Origin: Erpobdella octoculata
Taxonomy: Eukaryota; Annelida; Clitellata; Hirudinida; Erpobdellidae
Length of the DNA: 64,000 nucleotides
Direction: 5' to 3'
NCBI GenBank assembly: GCA_963978895.1
Contig: OZ022240.1
Span: 18,523,636 to 18,587,635, forward strand
Each line of letters opens with the position of its first letter. Within the stretch, counting starts at the first letter, position 1. The notes below the pieces were generated by a model. The model was not told the origin of the DNA, ran no database searches, and worked only from the letters and a program-made list of their open reading frames with translations. The position numbers and the translations under genes are program-made. Below, piece after piece: positions 14,201 through 25,929 of this stretch.

Positions 14201-17200
14201 TCATTTCTAAACAGCTGTTTTAACAAATTATACCAACTAACTCAGTTCATCGATATTCAGATTGGTGACATCGGTTTTCCCAGGAAAGAAAACATTTCCA
14301 TATCCTTCTCTTCCAACGATTAAATCGTCGACAATGCAAATTCCACCATCGGTCGTCAAGTCAGCCATTTCTTCCAGGGACGGCACAGTGAAATAATCGG
14401 GACGAGTGCTCACTATTCCAGCAGGATGCGGAGATTTATCACGTCGGTTCACTGGAAGAATATCTCCTGTGGGTTCCGTCTGAAAATTTGAAATAATCAA
14501 ATTTATATATTTAACTTCCAGTAAATTCTTAATTTCTAACAATTAATTTTAATTTAATTCAATCTCAATTTAATCCATAATTATCATAATAATAAATTAC
14601 ATACACAGTTGCTATGACGATCATCATTATCGCTGTTGTCAGCGTGACGTGCCTTTGGAAGGAGTTCGGTCATTGTAGTATCCACTTGAGAGCTGTAACA
14701 TGTTACACGTAGTATTAATAAATAACATATACATTAGATGTAGTATTAAAAACAGGTTGGTAACTAAATTCCTGTCCTTTTTTAACATCGTATAAAATGT
14801 CAGGAACATTGTTGCCACCCTAATAACATGTGTTAGATGTTATATTAACTACATCTGTGATAGATGAATTCTACTCACCTCTCAAACCTCGTCAAATTAG
14901 GATTGGTGAGCTTCGGCTTTTGTTGAAACTTCAGATCAGTTCCGAGGTTCTTCCCGCTGTCGCTGTTCGTACGAAAGTACGTTTGTTAGAATAGCTATTT
15001 GAAAAACATGATAAACATTGACTAAAAGAAGTCATTATGCAAACTCACTTGTAACTGTTGTGCTGATTGGTCGACATTTGTGCCAATCGGTTTTCTTCTG
15101 GAGACGTTGAACGAGACTCGCTGTTAACTTCTTGCTGACTTGTGTACAATCTCTGCTGTTCCATGATCTTCTTTATATCGAAACGTTTGTAGTTCTTGCG
15201 AGGTACAAAAGTCTCTCCGGTTGAACTGGAACTCGATCGATGTCTCGTTGAATCTTCGTCATCTTCTAATCCATCAAACAACAACACTTTTGCAGACGAT
15301 GTCAACATTTCTCCCTGTTGACAAATTTTCAGTTATTCATAATTTAAACATTACATTATATTAAACATTATATTCAAAAAATTTAAACATTACATTATAT
15401 TAAACATTATATTCAAACAATTTAAACATTACACATTTATACATTCGCAGTGACAGCTGCTTATTTGTTGAAAATTCAAATAATTAATCTATTTAATTCA
15501 TCGTTGAAGCAAAACTGACTTTTTCAGCACTATAAGAATGAAGAGGAACCGTCTTGATTTTCTGTCCAGTTGGAGTTGGCTTGAACTTATGTTGAGCATT
15601 CAATAAATTTTGTTGAGCAACAGGATTCGTTGGTCTTGTTAGTTCTTCATGTCGACTTGGGTCCTTTATATGTCATTAAAGTTCATTTATATAATCAAAT
15701 CTTTATATGTCATTAAAGTTCATTTATATAATCAAATCTTTATATGTCATTAAAGTTCATTTATATAATCAAATCTTTATATGTCATTAAAGTTCATTTA
15801 TATAATCAAATCTTTATATGTCATTAAAGTTCATTTATATAATCAAATCTTTATATGTCATTAAAGTTCATTTATATAATCAAATCTTTATATGTCATTA
15901 AAGTTCATTTATATAATCAAATCTTTATATGTCATTAAAGTTCATTTATATAATCAAATATTTTAGAATGTATATATTATGAGCATGACAAATATTTATA
16001 GCTTATGATAACATATGATACTTTCTGAAAAATTATTCAAACTAAAAGCAAATTAAGTACTTTGCTCAGATTTTTGAAAAGTGGTGAATCTCCATAAGGT
16101 GATGAATTGAGAGCAGAAATGTGCTGCTGTATTTGCCTCTGCTGTTCTTGTAAGTAAATGACCTCTGCATTTGCTTGCTGCTGAGGTAAGTTCTGTCCTG
16201 CCATAAGAGTTGATCCTCCAAAGATGCTTCCACTACCAGCTCCACCAAGTAGGCTTGTGTTACCTCCAGCCCCAAGAGACCCCCCGAGGGATGTCGTTCC
16301 CATACCAGTCCCCAGTCCACCGAACCCAGGGGCAGTGCTACCAAAAAACGAACCACCCGGCTTCTGCTGACTAGAAAATAAGCCTCCAGAGGTACTCGTT
16401 GCTCCTAATCCTCCAAATCCTGTTGAACTGCCAAGTGATGCAGCAGTTGAGCCAAAGCCTGAAAATTAAAAAAAAAATAAGTACAAGCAATTATCAAAAT
16501 AATTAAGATATATGTTTTTTTTTCATTTTTGTTCCTAACCTCCAAATCCAAGTCCGGTATTTTGAGTTCCCAGACCAAAAGCACCAGTAGATGATGTTGC
16601 AGGTTTGTTGAACAAGCTGCCACCAAATGCTGATTGAGTGGGCTGTTGAGACCCAAAAGAAAAGTTTGTAGCTGCTGCTGCTGGCTGTCCAAAACCGGTT
16701 GGCTTTGATCCAAATAAGCTACCAGTGTTCTGGAAAATAATTGCACTTATTTACTACACTGGAATTCCTCATAAAATCATTTGTTTGACATCACTAGTGG
16801 TTTTGCCCATCCCAAGGACGGATGTTTTAACATTACGATGAACATTGGATATATTTTGTGGATTATAATAAGTTAATTAAATATTTTATTTACTTATTTA
16901 TAATATTACAATTAAAATTTAGATATAAATGGAGCCAATCTGAAAAACGTTTTGTAATTATTTAATAAATTTTCCTAAGGTTTTTGAAAAATTTCGCGAT
17001 AGACAATACGAATAATTGTGCGTGAATGTCTTATTCTTCAAAAGATTTCCCTGAATATGTGAATCCTTAATGAAGATTTTCAAATGCTGGGGATTTTTTT
17101 ATCTTGAGAGGGCAAGATATAGCTGGCCATGAAAAGACACTGGTTTATTTAAATGAATCCCAACATATTCAAAGGTCTGACCTTGTGATTTGTTTATTGT

Positions 17201-20097
17201 CATTGCATAAGCAGGAATGATGGGAAATTGACGACGCTTAAGTATGAATGGAAGATTGACGTCACTGGGAGCTAAATCAGTTCTGGGAATGAACATTGTG
17301 TCACCGCGATTACATTCCGAAACAATTTCAGCAGTGATGAAATTATGCTGTAATGAACGAACAATCAGGCGAGTTCCATTGCAGAGTCCTTTTTTAGGGT
17401 TGAGATTGTGTAGAAACATAATTATTACTCCACACTTCAAAGCTAAGATATGTGGAGGCATTCCTGATGGTGTTAGATTGTGCAGAAATTCCGAAGGATA
17501 GTTCAGTTCATCGGCTGCGTCCTCAGAAATTAATTTATCGGCACTATAATAGAGATGAAAATCACCTGGCATCTGAGCGATTACTTTTCTGTTCATTTCT
17601 AATGTTTCCTTGTTTGTTGGAGCTAAAATCGCACGTTTTGAAAGTTCTTCAACGGGCATGTTTCTCAAATCACTACTGTAAATCTGTTCGATAATATTCT
17701 CAACTAAAATTATTTGTCGAGGAATCTCGATAGAATTCACAGGTATTTCAGGCAAAATTCCTAATCCAGTCGTTGTGAATATTTTGAGTTCCAATTAGCA
17801 TGTTAGTTAGCAATTCCAATTTTGTGAACTGTTGCCATAAATTGCTAGATTTTATACAACACTCTATGATATCTGTTCACTGGCAGTGTCTGTCTAAAAT
17901 TGTCTCCAATAACCATGACTTTACCTCAGAAAGGTAAAGAGGGTCACTTTGTAGTTGGGTGGGAAGAGCCCTAACATTATATTCCCCGATGTCGACCTGG
18001 ATTTTGCTGTGAAAAAGTCGCATGACGCGATCATGTACAACACGGGTCAAGTTTGCTGTGCGGGATCTCGGACGTACGTTCACGAGCATCTACAAATTCA
18101 GCTTTGAATTCTGCATGATATTACAAAGAACTTTATCGATGCAGCGTAATCCATGTTTAGTAAGCATAGTGATTTCATCAATCATGATGAACAAAGCCTG
18201 ATAAAATATTTGTGCCTCTGGTGACTTTAGTCTTACTGCAGAAACAGAGCTCTCGTGAAGTGGAACAGGAAGTTTAAAACCACTGTGCACTGTTCACCCA
18301 CCTTTGAATAATTATTACTTTTTAAACTTTCTTTGTATTTGCAAAAAAAACCATGAAGCAAAAAATCGTCGTTTGACAGCAGAAAGAACTCGGCGATGGA
18401 GTAAGTTTTTAAAAAGCGATTTAAGTGAACATTTTTATTTAGTGAATTTATTGGAGCAAGCGCCTTTGAATTTCAGAAAAGGCGCTTTCTAAGTTTATTT
18501 GATTAAGTGAAATCGATAGAAATTGTTTTATCGTTCGTATGCACTCCAAAACAAATGAAAAGAGAATGGACATATTCAAAAATATTAATAATTTTTATAT
18601 TTTGAATTTATTTTACAGAAGGTAAAAAATTTTTAAGTTATTTAATTATATTATATATAATTTTAGCATATAATCATTTTGCATTACTTTTATTGTATCT
18701 ATGTAAGGCAGCATTACTCAGTATTTCATTATTATATAGTATTATAACAAATTATCATAATAGCCTCATTATGACTCTAACATTTTGCCATAGATACTGT
18801 AACAAAATATCATAATATAGCATCTATATAAATCAGACAGCTATCCAAAAGTTGTGGGTACGAGTGCAGCACACTCTTGAAGGTCAACTTAGCATTTTCA
18901 CCCCTTCTTGCATGGTTCCGCAGATTCAGATTTTTGCATGCCCAGTTACAAGTGGCAGTTAAAACTATGTTCAAATATGCACAAGGCAGGTGAGCAATGA
19001 GATTTAGTTCATGCAGCTGAAATTAGCATTTAACACAGTTACTCACAGTATTCTGAGCTCCCAAACCAAATCCTGTTGCAGCTTGTTGTGTTTGTTGCTG
19101 TTGGGGATTGCCGAAGAAATTGAGCGAAGGTCGTGTAGTTGCAGCAGTTGAACCAAACAATCCCCCAGTCTGATTGGATAAGCAAAACGTAAACAATAGT
19201 AGCACAAAATGAAGATGAATTTTGTATAAATAATGCTTACAAAACTTTTTAAAAATTGTATATATAATAATAATTGATCAAAAATACTTTACCATACTGG
19301 TAGCAGTTTTATTACCACCACCAAACAAGGACCCTGCTCCAATATTTCCAAAAGCATTTGAAGTCGCTGTTGTGGTTGTTGTTCCGGTGCCAAACAATGG
19401 CTTTGCTTGTGTTGTTGTTCCGCCTCCAAAAAGAGACGAGCCCGCGGCAGTCGATGTTCCAAACCCTTGAAGAATAAGTCAGACAATATATTGTTATAAA
19501 AACATAACATAATGCTTGGTTTAAAAAATCATTATTTAGCATAGATTGGATACTGACTTCGGTCAATCTTGTGGCCAGTCAACCAAAACATTTGGAACTA
19601 AAAGTATCAGATCGTTGTTCGTCTGCTCGATGATAACTTAAAAGCAGGTACGATTGAAAACATTCAAATGTAATACTGACTACCCTTGGTATGCCAATGC
19701 AGCAAGTGTATGTCTACAGAAAATGGTTTTCCCATAGATATATTAATTCAAGTTCTTTTTTTATAATTTTATAAACGATAATCTAATTCAAAACATGTGT
19801 AAAACAAAGACATACGTATTCCCCATCGAGGAGCATGAATAATACATTTTCATCCAAGTACAATAACCTTTCAAGTCTCTAGTGCTTACAATACTTTTGC
19901 TGTTATTATGTTACAACATCCAAGTTGTAATTTTACAACAATTTATAATCTAACATAAAAATACTAGTTTCATCACTAGCAATCTTGCATTTATTTACAC
20001 CATTTAGCATTAGAAATTACCTCAAATTTTATTAAGAAAGTGGTTTTATATTATAATCAGCTCTCTCTCTATCTCTCTATATATATATCTCTATATA

Positions 20098-20162
<65 letters not shown>

Positions 20163-23100
20163 CAGCTTACATGATTTCTGATAAAGGTATGTATGTAAGA
20201 TATTCCCATAACACCTATAGTAAGGCTGTTCCGATATGACTTTTTGACGATTATGCTGATACCGCGTATAGCCGATTATTAAAACTGCCGATACCGATTA
20301 TTTTATAATTACTATTTCTTTAGTGAAAATGCTTGTTCCGAAACATACCGCCATAATAAAAGGGCGTGTTTTGCTGCTTGCATGCTCTCGCCGTGATAAT
20401 GGTTAGTGGTTATCGGCAAGATCAAAGAGAATTAAAAAATTAAATTCATTTGTTACATGTATAAAACGGAATTAGTTTTTGGATAGTAACATGTTGATTT
20501 CTTTCATACCCTGGATATAATGGTCTTTGGATATAACGTAACTTTTTCTTGTGTCCCTTAAAGTTTGTTATAGTGGGATTATAATGTTATCTAACATACA
20601 TATATTCTGATAATGGTATGTATGTCAGAAATTCTCATAACACTGCTAAGTGGTGCTGCAATTGCAAATTTATGGTATACAAATTGAATATTCAACATAT
20701 AATATATATCTAACAACATACATAATTTCTGATTATTATATGTATGTTAGAAATTCTCATAACACTGTTATATGGTGCTATAACTGCAAATTGGTGATGA
20801 ATAAATTGAATATTCAACATTAAGCTTCTGCGTCCCGTTATTTTTTTGGAACGATACGATACGAAACGATTTCTGAAATTTGCCTCGAATTAAACGATAC
20901 GATACGAGACGCTTCGACCAATAACGATACGATATCGATACGATACGATTTCGGGATATCGACTGAAGCGGAAATTTTGCCTAGAGATAACATAGAATGA
21001 TGAACTATACGCGACAGACAATATTAATAACTACATTAAAGAAATTCATTGAAAAAAATATATAAATATTAAAAAATTTCAAAATTTATAAAAATTTACC
21101 AAATTTAATTTTTTTTTACCACTTGAAATAAGTTTCATTTGTTTAGTTTCGGTACATCTATTTGTCTAAATTTAGACTCTAAATAAAACGCTACCGCCGA
21201 TAGAAAGTATTTATTTACTTTATTTAGTGACGCGGCATGATAATGATGACAAACACGAGAAAGTGCCTCTATGCAAGAATTAAAAAAGTGAAAAAACCCA
21301 GCGTGTTTATTTATAGGCGATGGCGAATGCGGTTAGCAATAGCAAGAAAGAAGCTGAGAAAGTTTCGAATTCCAGCTGCAGACGATACGGGCTACGGCAC
21401 TGTCGTGCACACTACAGGTGGCACACACATACTCACACACAACCAAGAATATCATCGAGATTATAAAGATATATCTTAGATGAGCTACTATTACGGTCAA
21501 TTACGAATATCGAAACACTAAAATAATCATTCCAATTCTATGTAACAAATTTGAAAAAATAAGTTTATCAAACAGACTAAACCAAAACATAAACACAGAA
21601 TGATCATTACTATTACATTACTCATTATTCTCATTAATAATAATAGTCATCGATGTCAGCGAGTACGATTGCCTTGTAGGGCTTGTAGTATCAGTAGTAT
21701 GCAGAGCTCGACTAGCAGCCTAATAGGAGCGTGGCTTTTTTGCTGCCGGTTCCCAGACTAAAAATAGTAAATAATGGGGCTACAGGCTGTCTGGAAAACC
21801 GAATTTAAAGTGGGGATGATAATAGTTATAAACTTCTGTCAATAGGTAGATTAATTAATCAATGCTGATGAATCAATTGCAAATATTCACAGTTGTGAGA
21901 ATCGTTAATTAAATATGTATGACTTTCGTTATTTATTGGAAAATATTGTTAAAAATCCCGATATTTTTTTGGGATTTTTATCGGGAATGAAATTCTTAGT
22001 ATCGCTAATTATATAGATACGAGACTTCTTCCGCAGGCTGTATCGTTTCAATGGCGATACGGGATCTCCCGTATCGTTTTGAAATCTCGATTGAATTCGA
22101 GATAACGATATCGGGATGCAGATGCTTATTCAACATATAATACATATCTAACAGCATACATAGTTTTTGATAATGGTATGTATGTTAGAAATTCCCATAA
22201 CATTAGGTGGTGTTGCAATTGTAAATTTGTGGTATACAAAGTGTATATTCAACATATAATATATATCTAACAACATACAATCGCAAATTCGTGGTCAACA
22301 ATAGAATATTCAAAATTAATATAAATTGAGAAACCAAAGATTTCATCATTACAGAATTTACTTGATAATTACTGAACAAAAAACATTGGTGAGAATTAGT
22401 CATACTTTGCAAAAGTAACAACTAATTTGATAAAATCACATTGTTGTGTAAACTGTAGAACTGAAGATATTATTATGTATTTAAAAATTGGTCATTTCCA
22501 AAAGGTTATCATAAGTTAACTACAAATAACTTTAAATTATCAGTTAATGTTAAGCTTTGCCCATAAACTTGTCATATAATATGAGCTTTGAGCAAAATTT
22601 TAATTGGATGCTCTTCTTACAAATAACCTTCATTAGGCTAGCTCTAATAGTTTACAACCGCCTTATTCTATCAGCTGTCAATTATCAATAAAAAAAAATT
22701 ACCGCTAAAAGTGGGCTTGTTTTGGTTGGCGAAAAGCCCATAACCAGAAGCCTGTGGCTGCTGTTGAGATGTTTGTAGGAAGCTTCCCATACCAGCACCT
22801 CCAAATGTTGATCCTGACTTTCTGTTGGCCATGTAATCTTCATATCTCAGCTCCTAGTTTTGAAATAACAAACAGTTGGCTTAAAGCACATGCACTTTTC
22901 AATATAAAAAATCTTATTAACAAACCTCCAGACTCTTGTTCTCATATTCTTTCATAGCAGAAATACACCACAATTTAGTGTTAATGTTGACTTGTGAACC
23001 AGACTTCATCATTGCATCTGTGCCAACCAGAGGAACAAACTTGACTGTAGTTCCAGTTTGTTGTTGTGCACCAAGAGATCCCATGAATGATCCAGTATTT

Positions 23101-25929
23101 GCTGCTGTTCCACCTCCGAAAAGGTTACTGGGCTGCCCGAACCCAATAGCCGGTTGGGCCGGTTGACTGAACAAGGAGTTTGAGGCACCGAAACCTGAAG
23201 ATATCATTTTAATAGTAAATTATACTAGTAATTTATAGGAATGATAACACAGCTAAAATGACAGATTTTTATGAATATACAAAAGTACTGTTAAAAAAAA
23301 TAGTTTTTTAGGGGTAAGTAAATACAGCCCTAACTTTTGATTTAATTAATCCAGAACTTTTTAAACACCATTACTTTCTCTAGATATTTTTAAGTAAATA
23401 TCCTTAAATGCATCATTTAATAACTTTTAAACTCTCATGAATTATACAGAATTATACACAGCAATGTGATTGTATTTTATAACAATTCATGTATTTTATT
23501 CTTTAATTTCCTTTTAACTTCTGCAAAAACTATAATAAAATTTCTCAAGTAATTTTGTCAACTTTATTTTGATGCATTTTTTCTCTTAATTTATGTAATT
23601 TTTAATATTCAATTTGTTCACCACAATTTTGTGATTGCAGCACCACCTCACAGTGTTATGGTAATTTCTAACATACATACATACATATCATTATAAAAAA
23701 TGATATAGGTTTAATTTGTTCACCACAACTTTGCGATCGCAGCACCACCTAACAATGTTATGGGAATTTATAACATACATACCTTTACCAGAAATCAGTG
23801 ATTATTTCGTTAACGGAAATAGAAATTAAAACGATAATTATTAATTTTTGTTAACAAAAACTGAAAGGAAAACTAGAATAGAAAGTCGAAACAAAACTGA
23901 AATAAAAATTAGTTTGTCTAGCGAAAAAAGATATTAGTAACGTCAATAGTGCTATACAACTATAAACCAGTGCGGTTTTCAACTGGCCGGTAAAAAATTC
24001 AGAAGCGCAGTGATACTTAGCCACTAATACCAAAACAGACACAGCTATATAGATATATCGACGAAATACGTATATCTAGTGCTGACCATAGCCAAGATTT
24101 GATACAGTTTTGGATTGCTTGACAGTCTATATATCTGCTACTTTCCCTCTTGGCTTTGGACATACTGGCAGCACCTGCTTCACAGGCATATGTGGAGAAG
24201 ATTTTTTTCATTATGTGGCCTTTTGAGCAGAAGAAAGAGGAAAACACTTAGAAATGAGTTATTTAAATTGAATAAACAGTTTTTCAATTGACTTGTGTTT
24301 AGTTACAACTGCAAAATAGGGAGGTTACAAACAAAACTAAAATTATTAGGAATTCAAAACGAAAACAAAACAGTAATAATAATTCCTGATGCAAAACTAA
24401 ACTGAAATTAAAATTATTGAAAAATTCAAAACTAAAACGAAACGGTAATAATAATTCTGGTTGCAAAACGAAACTGAAACTAAATTTATTTCTGAAACTA
24501 ATTAATCACTGCCAGAAATTATGTATGTATGTTGTTAGATATATATTATATGTTGAATATTCAATTTGTTTAACACAAATTTTCAACGGCAGCATCACCT
24601 AACAGTGTTATAAGATTTTCTAACATACATATCATTATCAGAAATTATGTATGTTAGATATACAGTATAATCCCACTATAACAAACTTTAAAGGACACAA
24701 GAAAAAGTTACGTTATATCAAGGGTATGAAAGAAATCAACATGTTACTATCCAAAAACTAATTCCATTTATTGTACATGTAACAAATGTTGTTAGATATA
24801 TATCATATGTAGAATTTTCAATATGTTCACCACGAATTTTCAATTGCAGCACCACCTACAGGTGTTATGGGAATATCATACATACATACCTTTATCAGAA
24901 ATTATGTAAGTTGCTATATATATATAAAATACCTGTTGTAGCTCCAGAGCCAAAGATACTAGTATTAGCTTGTGATGCTTGAATTCCTGTCCCAAAACCT
25001 TTTTTGAAGATATAAAAAATGGGTTATCATTTCAAAAAATACTATCAATATCAAATTCTTTGCAAAAAGAATAATCTACTTAAATTTCTTTACCACATTA
25101 TTTGTGCAAAACTCACCAAATGAGGTTCCTGTTGATGTTCCAAAACCAGAAGTGTTAGTATTCCCAAAAAGATTAGTTGTTCCTGCATTTGAAGCTCCAA
25201 ACAGTCCTCCAGTTGCTACTGTTTGGTTATTCCCACCAAATGGGGTTGCAGAAAATGATGTTCCTAAAAATATATTCATCGATTTATTGGCACCAGCATA
25301 CTCCAGCTCATTCAAATCCATATTTTGTTATACATTATCAAATTCAATTGTTAGCTCTCATAATAGTGAATTAATAATTATGACTAAAATCCAAAATAAA
25401 ATATGACAAATTAAGAGTGTGATACCTGTTCCGAAACCCGACGTATTACTTGCACCAAATGCGGTGGAGCCTGGTGTGATAATTATGCTAGTAATTATTA
25501 TCAATTATGTATCTTCAAATGTCTATTTATCAAACTATTATACAATTATATTATTCCCAGTATGATTTTTAAGATCACATTTAACTGCTGGAACTAGTCT
25601 TCATCAATTCTTCAATCAAGACTTTAAAAGTTGGTACTGGCACCAGCAGAAATTATTTTGCAGATAAATTTACCAATATGATAACAGCACAATAAAAATT
25701 GAAAAACTACTTTAAAAAATGTTAATTTATTACCAAATGATTTTTATTAACAGGTGTTAATTCAAGTTAATTGTTTCCAGAAAATATGTCAACGTTATTT
25801 TTTAGCTTTTAAATAAAGCATCATACTAATCAGACCACATATAATATTGAAGAAAAATAAAATTAAAATCTTACCAAATGTTGAATTGGCTGAATTTCCA
25901 AATAGCCCTCCAGTAGGTTTGCCAAACAT
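5230..25929 (-). CDS. NUP98: Nuclear pore precursor Nup98-Nup96
   Basis: Precursor of two nucleoporins made by autoproteolysis: Nup98 (mobile FG nucleoporin, mRNA export) and Nup96 (Y-complex scaffold). Exons in transcript order: 25875-25929, 25426-25470, 25117-25263, 24933-24998, 22926-23194, 22703-22853, 19293-19465, 19047-19169, 16540-16729, 16061-16458, 15520-15663, 15049-15314, 14879-14962, 14605-14692, 14242-14479, 14032-14171, 13817-13930, 13619-13729, 12885-13011, 12237-12560, 11774-11866, 10883-11269, 9544-9674, 9083-9275, 8702-8871, 8426-8623, 8007-8143, 7603-7860, 7348-7503, 7077-7263, 6687-6983, 6463-6554, 5463-5561, 5230-5344. All joins keep phase; the total is 5766 nt, 1921 residues (human about 1817). 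The start [11 protein letters not shown] is the first Met of the FG region. FG/GLFG repeats cover residues about 1-540, GLEBS 153-205, the autoproteolytic domain about 750-902, Nup96 902-1921. Exon 22 has a second in-phase acceptor (end 11332). Confidence 0.93.
5612..6423 (+). mobile_element. hAT transposon remnant with BED-type N-terminus
   Basis: An 0.8-kb element in NUP98 intron 32. The right end is TACCCAACACTG and the left end keeps TGTTGGGTAA but has lost the first bases. The flanks ctctcaaa (5604-5611) and ctctcaat (6424-6431) look like an 8-bp target duplication with one change. Inside, an open frame from 6002 to 6232 starts [20 protein letters not shown] and contains VAKCMKCP, the start of a BED-like zinc finger of a hAT transposase; the rest is deleted. 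It shares termini and this N-terminus with the element at 34591-35834. Confidence 0.72.
10325..10415. repeat. 23-bp tandem repeat in NUP98 intron 22
   Basis: About three to four copies of a unit reading CTCAGGACTAACTTAATGTAAG. The rest of this 1.2-kb intron (9675-10882) is AT-rich with nothing recognised. Confidence 0.7.
11395..11580. repeat. 32-bp degenerate tandem repeat in NUP98 intron 21
   Basis: Five or so copies of a unit close to AATGTAAATATCAACAAAA followed by TACATCAWTATA. It starts a short way upstream (in + coordinates) of the alternative end of exon 22. Confidence 0.65.
13278..13402. repeat. 17-bp tandem repeat in NUP98 intron 18
   Basis: About seven copies of GATGGTACATCAAAAAA, two of them with the variant GGTAAATC. 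It is open in a plus-strand frame as a Lys/Trp/Tyr-rich repeat, but lies inside an intron of a minus-strand gene and has no gene-like context. Confidence 0.85.
13685..14428 (-). other. NUP98: Nup98 autoproteolytic domain and cleavage site
   Basis: Exons 15-18 encode the conserved C-terminal Nup98 domain: [67 protein letters not shown], then [15 protein letters not shown]. It ends in [18 protein letters not shown]. The His-Phe-Ser triad is intact (codons 13723-13715), so the peptide bond between Phe901 and Ser902 (between bases 13718 and 13717) should be cut by the protein itself. This domain also anchors Nup98 to the pore. Confidence 0.93.
15664..15960. repeat. 37-bp perfect tandem repeat beside NUP98 exon 11
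   Basis: Eight nearly identical copies of a 37-bp unit (TTTATATGTCATTAAAGTTC plus ATTTATATAATCAAATC). On the gene's strand it fills the end of intron 10 and directly abuts the 3' splice site of exon 11, so the acceptor AG is supplied by the last unit. Confidence 0.9.
16794..18290 (-). mobile_element. Helitron remnant with helicase C-terminal half
   Basis: Lies in NUP98 intron 8 in the same orientation as the gene. Three minus-strand frames in series (18290-18090, 18089-17877, 17794-17099) make up part of the PIF1-like helicase of a Helitron. They include [15 protein letters not shown] (Walker B region), then [33 protein letters not shown] (normally [16 protein letters not shown]), and the last motif [20 protein letters not shown]. 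The terminus at 16794 fits a Helitron 3' end: CATCC-GTCCTTG-GGATG hairpin, short spacer, CTAG, then T. The Rep domain and Walker A are missing and frames are broken, so it is inactive. The 5' end could not be placed. Confidence 0.78.
18291..19046. other. Rest of NUP98 intron 8
   Basis: AT-rich intronic sequence between the Helitron helicase remnant and exon 8. It may include further decayed Helitron DNA, but I see no diagnostic motif. Confidence 0.4.
20060..20162. repeat. (CTCTAT)/(TA)n microsatellite in NUP98 intron 6
   Basis: CTCTCT and TATCTCTATA units passing into about 55 bp of pure TA. Confidence 0.9.
20430..20592 (-). mobile_element. Short MITE with Tigger/pogo-like end
   Basis: This stretch is repeated in reverse orientation at about 24660-24790: TTACATGTA, GGATAGTAACATGTTGATTT and GTTTGTTATAGTGGGATTAT are shared. 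The shared end, read as CAGTATAATCCCACTATAAC after TA, resembles termini of pogo/Tigger elements (CAG ends at a TA target). Assignment rests on that end only. Confidence 0.5.
20595..20820 (+). repeat. Two copies of an abundant intronic MITE
   Basis: A unit of about 120 bp appears twice: CTAACATACATAT, TCTGATAATGGTATGTATGT, AGAAATTCTCATAACACTG, TGGTGCTGCAATTGCAAA, then GAATATTCAACAT. The internal ACATACAT/ATGTATGT segments are inverted, as in a miniature inverted-repeat element. The second copy is interrupted by the hAT-like element at 20821. Confidence 0.65.
20821..22128. mobile_element. hAT-like non-autonomous element
   Basis: Termini TAAGCTTCTGCGTCCCG (left) and CGGGATGCAGATGCTTA (right) are inverted repeats with two mismatches. 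A perfect 8-bp duplication ttcaacat flanks the element (20813-20820 and 22129-22136). Subterminal DNA is rich in CGATACGATA and related words at both ends. No transposase is recognisable; the longest frame, 21237-21479, is not family-like. The target was a copy of the intronic MITE, which resumes at 22137. Confidence 0.75.
22137..22310 (+). repeat. Intronic MITE copies continuing after the hAT-like element
   Basis: The same unit as at 20595 (ATAATACATATCTAACAGCA, GATAATGGTATGTATGTTAG, AGAAATTCCCATAACA) resumes immediately after the target duplication, followed by a second partial copy to about 22310. Confidence 0.6.
22821..23051 (-). other. NUP98: GLEBS motif (Rae1-binding) of Nup98
   Basis: Residues about 153-205, split over exons 5 and 6, read [15 protein letters not shown], then [17 protein letters not shown] and, across the intron, [11 protein letters not shown]. 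Human Nup98 has IKFNPPTGTDTM...HQCITAMKEYESKSLEELRLEDYQANR here as I recall it. This motif binds the beta-propeller mRNA-export factor Rae1/Gle2. It sits among the FG repeats exactly as in other animals, which confirms the gene identity. Confidence 0.93.
23608..23800 (-). repeat. Intronic MITE copies, reverse orientation
   Basis: Two copies in opposite orientation to those at 20595, with GCAGCACCACCTCACAGTGT and GCAGCACCACCTAACAATGT followed by TATGG..ATTT and AACATACATAC. They lie in NUP98 intron 4. Confidence 0.6.
24515..24920 (-). repeat. Intronic MITE cluster with Tigger-like insertion
   Basis: Reverse-orientation MITE copies at about 24515-24655 and 24785-24915 enclose the Tigger/pogo-like end at 24664-24790 (CAGTATAATCCCACTATAAC). 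The arrangement mirrors that at 20430-20820 on the other strand of the same gene. Confidence 0.55.

Larger units (their letters stand above)
16540..25929 (-). other. NUP98: FG/GLFG repeat region of Nup98
   Basis: Exons 1-10 are rich in GLFG, FGxx and SLFG units separated by Gly/Ser/Thr/Asn/Gln-rich linkers ([34 protein letters not shown]). This low-complexity stretch forms the permeability barrier and docks transport receptors. Exon 10 ends with [20 protein letters not shown] and SPLFKN, matching the conserved boundary (QQHINSLTYSPFGDSPLFRN in human) after the FG region. Confidence 0.9.

Noticed and set aside
15664..15960. CRISPR-like array
   Set aside because: Units are contiguous 37-bp repeats without unique spacers, in an animal intron.
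17244..17694. Plus-strand frames inside NUP98 intron 8
   Set aside because: They are antisense shadows of the Helitron helicase remnant.
21237..21479. 80-codon frame in the hAT-like element
   Set aside because: Arg/Lys-rich text with no transposase motif; not supported by splice sites or homology I can recall.
22936..23166. Plus-strand frame opposite the GLEBS exon
   Set aside because: Antisense shadow of NUP98 exon 5.
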